The notes beneath the pieces were generated by a model that worked only from the letters and a program-made list of their open reading frames with translations, had not been told where the DNA came from and ran no database searches. From assembly GCF_900496995.4 (NCBI RefSeq), contig NC_044024.1, positions 372,001 to 436,000 of the forward strand: a DNA stretch of 64,000 bases, written 5' to 3'. Positions 58,101 through 64,000 of the stretch are shown here, in pieces. Source of the DNA: Aquila chrysaetos chrysaetos. Taxonomy: Eukaryota; Chordata; Aves; Accipitriformes; Accipitridae. Numbering within the stretch: position 1 is the first letter of the stretch; every line of letters starts with the position of its first letter. The translations under genes and the position numbers were made by a program.

Positions 58101-61100
58101 AGATTTCAAATTCATTGGCTAAGCTATGTGGCTGCAATACATGGCTTGGTTGTTGTAGTTGATTACCAAAAAGCCATTTCTACCACAGTAGGATGAATGC
58201 ATTTTTCTAAATTAACGTGTTATGTATGATAATCTTTCTCCATATTATATCTGGATCTATCTGAATTATTCTTAGCAAAACAAGTCTCTTGGCAGTTGTG
58301 GAGATAGGAATAGTGAAGAGTTGCATTATGTATACTGTCATTACTGCTGGTTTTGTACAGATGATATAAGGAATCTCCAAATATACATGTCCATGAAGTT
58401 GTTATAGCTAGTAAAACCAAAACATTGAAGTTGGATGCTTGTTTTGGGCTACAGAAAGTGCTTATGGCAGATCTGGGAGCAAAGCACCAGTGTTCCTGCC
58501 CTCAGATCGTGTCTCTTTCCATCTTATTCCCTCTGTTGGCACACACATGGAAACTTTCATGCTCAGATGGCATCACATTCATCTCACTCACTGTTTCAGT
58601 CCTTTTCCTGCATTTGCAGTCAAAGCAGTATTCCTTCTGGCTGTGCTAATTATGAAATAATAGTCCTGCTGTGTAGCGATTTTTACAAGTGATCAGTATG
58701 TAATGTGTGCAGCCAGCATGAGATACAGAATGACAGGATTGCCTGTTGGCAGGATTTACCTGTTTTCATTGTTCAGCAAGTAAATTTGTCAGAGATTTAT
58801 GTGTATATAGGTAGATACATATTTCCCTATCATTGGGCTAAGAAGGCCATTTTTACACATCTTGACTTCTAGAAACAACCACCTCTGGCTGACTGCAGGT
58901 TTTCAGCAAGAGGTAATTTTTGAGATTTGAGCTGAGCTACAGCATGGCCTTGGATGCAAGTCACTTTTCCTATCTGTTAACAGAGTGGATAAGTAGTTGA
59001 GCTGGGGAGAGACTGCCAAACTTTTGGGGGACTATCATATAGAAGACACCAACTGTTGATGCACTGGTTGCTATGTGAGCTCTGTAGCATCTAACTTGAC
59101 CTGCATGTTCTTCCTCTGAGATGGTTCAGTGTCTTTACTGTTTCAATAACAGCCTTTTCTACTCTGTCTGTTATTTTCTGCGCAGCAATCAATGGGAGGC
59201 TCTACGCGAACTTGCCTGGGCTGACCATGTTCCAGGGAGAGTGGGTGAACTGGTACCTGCTGGGAATGGGTCAGGAGATTGATGTCCACACAGTCCATTT
59301 TCATGCTGAGACCTTCATGTACAAGGTAAGAATATCCTGCTGATGATAAAGCAGAGACTGACCACCAGTATCATCACTTTTGCTTGACTCTGATGGACTT
59401 GAACTTCTTGAATGATTTCACAGCAATTTCATCTAACTAGGAAAGGGATGTGATTTTACACATCCAAATCTGACTCACTGAGCCTCTGTATTGTGCTGGT
59501 ATGTCTAGCTTAACCCTCCTTAGGCTTAGGCATTACCAGATTGTGTTTGCTTTCCCAGCTACAGCCCTGGAACTGCTCTTTGAAATCTTTTTTTGAGCTA
59601 TTAAAGTGGTCTCCAGAAACACTGACAGAATTTTCATTCTGAAAGGATGCAGATAGCACTGCACACTAACAGCCTCCATTCCCTTTAACAGAGTGGCAAA
59701 AGCTACAGAGCAGATGTTGTGGATCTGTTCCCTGGGACCTTTGAAATGGTGGAGATGTTGGTTGGGAACCCTGGGACATGGCTGCTTCATTGTCATGTGT
59801 CTGATCATATCCATGCTGGTATGGAGATAGTCTTCACAGTCTTGCCTAGACCAGGTAGGGAGCTATCACTGATAGTTACGGTAAAGTGTTGAACAGCATT
59901 TTCTACTACTGCTGCTAAATTCTGAGTGTTTGCATCACACTTACAACTCTTTTACGTACCATAAACAGCCAGTTAATTGAGCAGATAATTACTTAAGTAC
60001 CATTAATTTAAGACGTTCCATTTGAATATGGTAATACATGCAGCTGGAATTAATAACAAATTGGTTTCTGGCGTTTACATTGCCTACATTACTATTATGA
60101 GTTTTATTTTAGCTTGTGTCTGAGAAGCAATGTTCAGCCATCAGCTAGTAATTGTTCTTATTAAGAATATTACCTGTAATCTAAATGCACATCCTAAGGC
60201 TTCTCATTTCACCAGGAAACACTGGGAAGTGCTCAAAGGTGAGTTACACTCTGCACCGGGTTTGGCTGCGATGGAGTTAATTTTCTTCATAGCAGCCCGT
60301 ATGGTGCTGTGTTTTAGATTTGTTACCAAAGCAGAGTTGATAACACACTGATGTTTTAGCTGTTGGTGAACAGTGCTTGCACAGGGTCAAGGTCTTCTCT
60401 CTTACTCAGTAGCTTGGGGTGGGCAAGAGACAGGGAAGGGACACAGGTGGGACAGCTGACCTGAATCGCCCAAGGGATATTCCATACCATATAACATCAT
60501 GCTCAGCAATAAAAATGCGGGGGAGTTTTTCCAAAGTAGCCGTTGCTCAGGGACTGGCTGGGTATCAGTCTGCTGGTGGTGAATGATTGCTTTTGAATCA
60601 CTTGGGTTCTTGGGGGTTTTGTTTAGTGGGGTTTTCTTTTGGTGTTCCCCCCCCCCCCCTTATTAAATTGCCTTTATCTCAACCCACAAGTTTTTTTTTC
60701 CTTGTGTTTGCCCTTCTGATTCCCTCCCTGATCCTGCTGGGGGGTGAGTGAGCAACCTGTCAGCCGGCAGTCAGCCCACCACATGCTCAGAGCCTTTGAT
60801 TGTGCTCTTCTTCAAAGGCTGTAAAGGGTTGTGCAGCAGGAACGGGTCTGCTTTTGAAGCAGGTAATACAAAAACACTCTTGGTGTGAGGCAGAGAGGGA
60901 AAACATTGACAGGAGAAAAGAAGACCTGCAAGCCCTGGAAAACCATGCTGCCTCTGGATCTGGTCCTTGCCAAATGTGCCATGTTCTAGACTCTTAACAC
61001 TTTCTCACCCTCTTTTTGTTTCCTTTCAGAGCCAGCACTTGAAGTTGTAAACTACAGCGCAGGTAAGGTGTATGTTGCACTGCTAAATACTGTCTGTGTG

Positions 61101-62923
61101 TGTGAGGTGGAGGAGGAGGGAGCTCTCCGATCGGTACAGATTTAGATCTGTTTGAGGAGAAGGGAGGAGCATGAACACCACTTACAGCCTCTTCTCTGTC
61201 AGGCTGGCCAGCGTGTTAGTCTGAGGCCTGGCTGCTGATGGACAACAGGGAGGGTTCCAGGTTGGTTTGTTTATCTGTCCTCCAAGTGTCTGTGCTCTGA
61301 TGATAAAAATAAGGAAGTTGGGCTTGTTAGGCTTGTTTTACCATGTTAGGTGAAAAAGGTTAGTGGCCTCACATTCTGTTGTACTTGCTATGTATGGATT
61401 CATCTTCAGAGGGGAGCACAAGCTTAGAAACTGGCAGAGATTCAAAGGGTTTTAAAGGAGGGTGTTGCAAAGGAGGTGATTTTTTTTTTTTTTTTTTCTT
61501 ACCCCTTTTGATCAAAACCCAAGGGGCACCTTAAATCAGTTGTCCTGCCTTCTTGGACTGTCAGTGACTATGTGGTTTAGGGAATTTTCACATTCACCAT
61601 TACTAGCTGAAGGGACTGATTCAGCATGCAAACAAGCACATCTGCCTTCTGATCTGTTCTTCTACCAAGAAAAGAGCCTAAGCACATGCCCTGGGTCTTT
61701 CAGGTATTGTAAAGAACAGATGTGAGAAGATGTTTGGTTGAGCAGCACCAGGGAGAAAGGGAGTAGTAGATAAGATACCTTTAAAATTTTCTGGGGTAAA
61801 AGTCTGAATAGTTTATGGTGGTGATTTCTTTCCCTGATTTTTTCATCTTTCTCCACAACTCCACTTTTCAGCCATTGTGAATAAATCCAGATTTCAGAGC
61901 CAGCTCAGACCAACTGAAAATACAGCCATCTACTTAGAACTCTTCAGTCTTTCCCTACTGATATGTCAGTCATTTCCTTCCCAACAATGTTTTCCCCTCT
62001 CAAAATTCGGTGTAAAGAAGAGTAGGAAATGTGTCAGGGCAGTAATGACAATATTAAATAATTCAGTTTTATACCATACTCAGGCATCAGCCTGTGTGTG
62101 CTCACCAGGCAAAAACCTTGATCAACAGTTGTTACCTGTGCAAATAGCCACTTTTCTCAAAAGGTTGCTGCTGCCTCTGTGTGGAAGCATAAGAGAGCTC
62201 AGGATCTTAAGTGACTCACCACTGGCATGACTGAGCAAGTGCACTCTGAAAAGTGGTGGTTAGGACAACAGCCTGTGCCTGGGGAGCTTGGAGCAGGGTG
62301 GGGAACTCGCAGCAGCCCTGGTCCGGATGCTCGTTCTCATCTCCATATTTCTGTTCCTAGCTTAGCCACTGACTCCCCACACAACTGCAGATCACCTCCC
62401 TTGTGAATGGGGACAGCAGTGGTTAGCTGATTTGGCTGAATAGCTGTGAGACATGGTAAGGTCCTGGGATGGAATGGATTAGGTAAAAGAACCATTCATT
62501 CTCAAATTTCTGTGTGACCTCAGGGATGAGGGTCTGTTAGATGGATGGCGACTGGGTCTCCTTTGACTTGCTTTGATTGTGTTGGGTCTTTCTTTTGCTC
62601 CTTTTTAAAATTTCTTGGAACCTTTCAGTTGTAGTATTTCTGGCTCTCATTGGAACTATCTTTTTGTTTGTCTCTCAGAGTTGCCACCTGAGGATAAGGA
62701 TGAGTCCCAGAAGATCATGTTTTTTGGAGCTAAGTTGGCTCAAGGGCAGATAGAGGCCACAGTCATCACTCTAGCCATTGCAGGAATGGTGCTTTTCCTG
62801 GTCGCCTGCTTCCTCCTGGGAATGGTCATCTATCTTGAGAGACAAAAGAGGTTAAGACGCAATCGGAGGTCCATCCTGGATGACGGATTCAAACTCATGT
62901 CTAAAAAGAATTCAGGGCTATGA
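40021..62923 (+). CDS. HEPH: HEPH, hephaestin, membrane multicopper ferroxidase; 20 coding exons, 1155 residues
   Basis: Hephaestin oxidises Fe(II) to Fe(III) on the basolateral membrane of enterocytes, working with ferroportin and transferrin in iron export. Twenty exons with GT/AG junctions join, with every phase matching, into 3468 nt. That is 1155 residues and a stop, against about 1158 in human. Order is signal peptide (about 1-22), six cupredoxin domains in three pairs, a stalk, a membrane span (about 1101-1127) and a short basic tail with [14 protein letters not shown], nearly identical to human HEPH and absent from ceruloplasmin. Trinuclear copper ligands are His125, His127, His185, His187, His1000, His1002, His1042 and His1044. 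Complete type 1 copper sites are seen in domain 2 (His302, Cys345, His350, Met355), domain 4 (His655, Cys698, His703, Met708) and domain 6 (His997, Cys1043, His1048, Met1053). Domain alignment to human HEPH runs end to end; HEPHL1 or CP are less likely because of the tail and the neighbouring genes. Confidence 0.98.
40185..42452 (+). other. HEPH: HEPH intron after coding exon 1
   Basis: About 2.3 kb of non-coding sequence with T runs (around 40767 and 41857). Nothing else was recognised. Confidence 0.6.
42453..42697 (+). CDS. HEPH: HEPH coding exon 2
   Basis: Domain 1. Ends with [15 protein letters not shown], carrying trinuclear-cluster ligands His125 and His127. Acceptor TTAACAG, donor GAAG|GTAAAT. 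Confidence 0.97.
43421..43633 (+). CDS. HEPH: HEPH coding exon 3
   Basis: Domain 1 end. [15 protein letters not shown] holds trinuclear ligands His185 and His187, followed by [12 protein letters not shown]. Acceptor TTCTAG, donor AAAG|GTAAAA. Confidence 0.97.
44586..44765 (+). CDS. HEPH: HEPH coding exon 4
   Basis: Encodes [19 protein letters not shown] through EFQESNKMH, the start of domain 2. Acceptor CCCTAG, donor CATG|GTCAGT. Confidence 0.96.
45193..45447 (+). CDS. HEPH: HEPH coding exon 5
   Basis: Domain 2, with type 1 copper ligands His302 ([11 protein letters not shown]), Cys345 and His350 (LLSCQINDH). The fourth ligand, Met355, comes from exon 6. Donor CAAG|GTAAGG. Confidence 0.97.
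46015..46183 (+). CDS. HEPH: HEPH coding exon 6
   Basis: Starts AGMGALYEV with the domain 2 axial Met355, then [19 protein letters not shown], the domain 3 start. Donor GCAG|GTAAGC, phase 2. Confidence 0.96.
47426..47565 (+). CDS. HEPH: HEPH coding exon 7
   Basis: Encodes [19 protein letters not shown] through EEKHLGILG in domain 3. Acceptor TTTAG, donor CTTG|GTAGGA. Confidence 0.96.
47566..49973 (+). other. HEPH: HEPH intron after coding exon 7
   Basis: The largest HEPH intron here, about 2.4 kb and more GC-rich in its right half. Open frames at 48.5-49.7 kb on both strands show no recognisable protein and no repeat was identified. Confidence 0.6.
49974..50105 (+). CDS. HEPH: HEPH coding exon 8
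   Basis: Domain 3, [20 protein letters not shown] through [13 protein letters not shown]. The donor ACG|GTTTGT is weak at the +3 position, the least consensus donor in the gene. Confidence 0.92.
50695..50906 (+). CDS. HEPH: HEPH coding exon 9
   Basis: Encodes [13 protein letters not shown] through [15 protein letters not shown] and [18 protein letters not shown] lacks the His pair, as expected for domain 3. Donor ACAG|GTAAAA, phase 0. Confidence 0.96.
52580..52730 (+). CDS. HEPH: HEPH coding exon 10
   Basis: Domain 4 start, [19 protein letters not shown] through GFKESNRMH. Acceptor TTATAG, donor CATG|GTATGG. Confidence 0.95.
53048..53260 (+). CDS. HEPH: HEPH coding exon 11
   Basis: Domain 4, [19 protein letters not shown] with [13 protein letters not shown] providing type 1 ligand His655. 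Donor AGTG|GTAAGT. Confidence 0.97.
54075..54285 (+). CDS. HEPH: HEPH coding exon 12
   Basis: Completes the domain 4 type 1 site with Cys698, His703 and Met708 in [15 protein letters not shown]. Then [20 protein letters not shown] begins domain 5. Donor AGAG|GTAGAG, phase 2. Confidence 0.97.
54560..54699 (+). CDS. HEPH: HEPH coding exon 13
   Basis: Domain 5, [20 protein letters not shown] through EHLGILG. Acceptor TTCTCAG, donor CTAG|GTAAGG. Confidence 0.96.
55542..55673 (+). CDS. HEPH: HEPH coding exon 14
   Basis: Domain 5, [20 protein letters not shown] and [12 protein letters not shown]. The acceptor TATCTCAAG is atypical (AAG) but its phase fits. Donor CCTG|GTAAGT. Confidence 0.94.
56643..56749 (+). 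CDS. HEPH: HEPH coding exon 15
   Basis: A 107-nt exon encoding [19 protein letters not shown] and [15 protein letters not shown]. Acceptor CACTCAG, donor AAAG|GTAAAA, phase 0. Confidence 0.96.
57495..57717 (+). CDS. HEPH: HEPH coding exon 16
   Basis: Encodes [16 protein letters not shown] through [20 protein letters not shown] and FVESNKMH, entering domain 6. Donor CATG|GTAATG. Confidence 0.96.
57718..59185 (+). other. HEPH: HEPH intron after coding exon 16
   Basis: About 1.5 kb of AT-rich intron with no recognised feature. Confidence 0.6.
59186..59325 (+). CDS. HEPH: HEPH coding exon 17
   Basis: Domain 6, [19 protein letters not shown] with type 1 ligand His997 and trinuclear ligands His1000 and His1002. 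Donor CAAG|GTAAGA, phase 0. Confidence 0.97.
59692..59854 (+). CDS. HEPH: HEPH coding exon 18
   Basis: Domain 6 end. [20 protein letters not shown] carries His1042, Cys1043, His1044, His1048 and Met1053, the Cys-His bridge linking the type 1 and trinuclear centres. All catalytic residues are complete after this exon. Donor CCAG|GTAGGG. Confidence 0.97.
60508..60513 (+). terminator. LTR-borne polyadenylation signal AATAAA
   Basis: A canonical hexamer inside the LTR, oriented with HEPH and located between the last catalytic exon and the stalk and membrane exons. Use is not shown by sequence alone. Confidence 0.4.
60647..60659. repeat. Poly-C run within LTR
   Basis: An uninterrupted C tract inside the LTR, of uncertain true length. 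Confidence 0.8.
61030..61062 (+). CDS. HEPH: HEPH coding exon 19 (33-nt stalk exon)
   Basis: A very short exon, [11 protein letters not shown], between acceptor CTTTCAG and donor GCAG|GTAAGG. It keeps phase 1, so it could be skipped without changing the frame. Support is splice sites and phase. Confidence 0.8.
61480..61499. repeat. Poly-T run in HEPH intron 19
   Basis: A pure T tract. No element could be attached to it. Confidence 0.8.
62679..62923 (+). CDS. HEPH: HEPH coding exon 20 (membrane span and tail)
   Basis: Encodes the hydrophobic span [20 protein letters not shown]... (about 1101-1127), then [20 protein letters not shown], and stops with TGA at 62921-62923. The tail closely matches human HEPH. 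Confidence 0.96.
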
Positions 62924-64000
62924 AAGCCATGTACAAACTGCAGGTTGTGTGCTTGGAGCAGAGGCTGGATGGTTGCCTACAGCAAAGTTTTTTGGGGCTT
63001 CATTTCAATTGTACACTGTACTTCTAGAAGCTAAGGAGGGAAAGCTGGAGCCCTGACCTCTTCATACATCTTCTTCAGCACTCTGTAAAGAAAAAGTCCG
63101 TCCAGGAGAGGTCTGAGGACCCTTTGAACTGACTGAAGACAAGTAATGAGTAGAAAGGTGCTTCTAAAATACTCCTCTTCCCCAAGAAAGAGAAGAGACA
63201 TTTCCCCTATGTTCTTCTCTCCAGAATAACTCCACTTGGTCTTTCTCAGCAGACTAGCTTAGGCCAGATTCCAGTCTTGCTCCATTGCCAGAGCTGAGTT
63301 GGGAATTGTCTCCCAAGAAACTGTGAGCCTTTAAAGTAATTAATCTGAAGGGGGAAGATAGTCTTTTCATTTTTGTGAATCAATTAAGAATACAGAAAAG
63401 AAAATGTTAATTTAGATTTGGATTGCTGTTTTTTGATGAGTAATTGGACAGATGCAAATTCAGGGCAGCACATGTCATGGTGTGAGAGAGCTCCAACAAG
63501 GACCATGGCAACAGCTGTGCCAGCCTTGCTGTGGCACATCCTTTTGCTCCCAGTACCCCAGGCAATGTGCTTTGATATTGGGCATCCTGTGTCTTGTGCT
63601 GGGAGAAGAAGCTTTTCCGAGTGCTGCAGAGCATCATGTTGACTTCCCTGCATTGCAGTTCTGTCGGTCTGTGTGCATGAAGGGCTGTACCTCAGCACCT
63701 GTGCAGCTCCTTGTGCAACAGGGTCAAGGATGCTGTGATGTTCTGTGATGTGGCTTGCTCTCATTCAAATACATTTCATTGAAGTTATCTCCAGAGTTGA
63801 GCTGTTGCCATGTTACTGCTGTGAGCCAAGCCAAAGACTCAGTCCTGTGTGAGCTGGAGTTTATGCTTGGGACAGAAGAAGTCAGGGAGTCCTTACCCCA
63901 TTGTGGTGCAATGGCAGGTTTGTCCAGGCAAATGTGGCAACAGTGAGGGAGAAAGCTAAAGTGTGGTGGAATTTAGCAGTGCAGAGTGAATAAGCTGCAG
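62924..64000 (+). other. HEPH: HEPH 3' UTR / downstream flank
   Basis: Follows the HEPH stop codon to the window edge. I find no canonical AATAAA, so either a variant signal is used or the 3' UTR runs past the window. Open frames at 63.4-63.8 kb have no recognisable product. Confidence 0.5.

Larger units (their letters stand above)
60252..60783 (+). mobile_element. Solo LTR, ERVL-like, in HEPH intron 18 (sense orientation)
   Basis: A degenerate copy of the family at 7862-8427. Shared landmarks in order are GGGTTTGGCTG, TTTTCTTCATAGCAGC, CATGCTCAGCAATAAAA, the ACCCACAAGTTTT block, CTTCTGATTC and a terminal CCACCACA. It carries an AATAAA at 60508-60513 in the sense direction of HEPH. No internal retroviral genes are present, and I could not confirm a target-site duplication. 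Confidence 0.8.

Noticed and set aside
63384-63764. Open frames on both strands beyond the HEPH stop
   Set aside because: They fall in the expected 3' UTR or flank and mirror each other on both strands, with no recognisable product.

Overview
This is a vertebrate nuclear window, almost certainly from a bird. Three spliced protein genes are legible exon by exon: VSIG4 (minus, 5.3-13.8 kb), HSF3 (minus, 21.6-35.9 kb) and HEPH (plus, 40.0-62.9 kb). HSF3 is very close to remembered chicken HSF3 but not identical. The repeats are avian-type CR1 LINE 3' fragments and solo LTRs of an ERVL-like family. The order VSIG4-HSF3-HEPH matches the mammalian X-linked block, which corresponds to part of chicken chromosome 4. 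The divergence from chicken HSF3 and the LTR family suggest a non-galliform bird; this is inference, and no species is named.

Layout. 1-5.2 kb is intergenic and carries one intact solo LTR with a 5-bp target-site duplication. 5.3-13.8 kb is VSIG4 (CRIg), a macrophage complement-receptor type immunoglobulin protein with seven coding exons, one of them only 22 nt. One of its introns holds a CpG island, a GC-rich minisatellite and a degenerate LTR. 13.8-21.6 kb is intergenic with no recognised gene. 21.6-35.9 kb is HSF3, with 13 coding exons and two possible C-termini. 35.2-36.8 kb is a strong CpG island containing HSF3 exon 1 and probably the divergent HEPH promoter. 40.0-62.9 kb is HEPH, with 20 coding exons that join into an uninterrupted 1155-codon frame. 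62.9-64 kb is HEPH 3' UTR or flank.

Functionally the three genes are not a pathway. HEPH is a membrane multicopper ferroxidase of iron export, HSF3 a heat-shock transcription factor, and VSIG4 an immune receptor. Exon coordinates were derived by hand from GT/AG sites, phase continuity and remembered family sequence. In all three genes the phases close exactly, apart from a one-base excess in a run of nine Gs in VSIG4 exon 3.

Most interesting points: a spliced long form of HSF3 (551 codons) that restores the C-terminal region seen in HSF1/HSF2; the broken relic of the chicken-type HSF3 tail in the retained intron; the VSIG4 micro-exon and tyrosine-rich tail; and an LTR polyadenylation signal placed just before the HEPH membrane-anchor exons. 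I saw no CRISPR, tRNA, rRNA or operon-like features, as expected for a bird chromosome.
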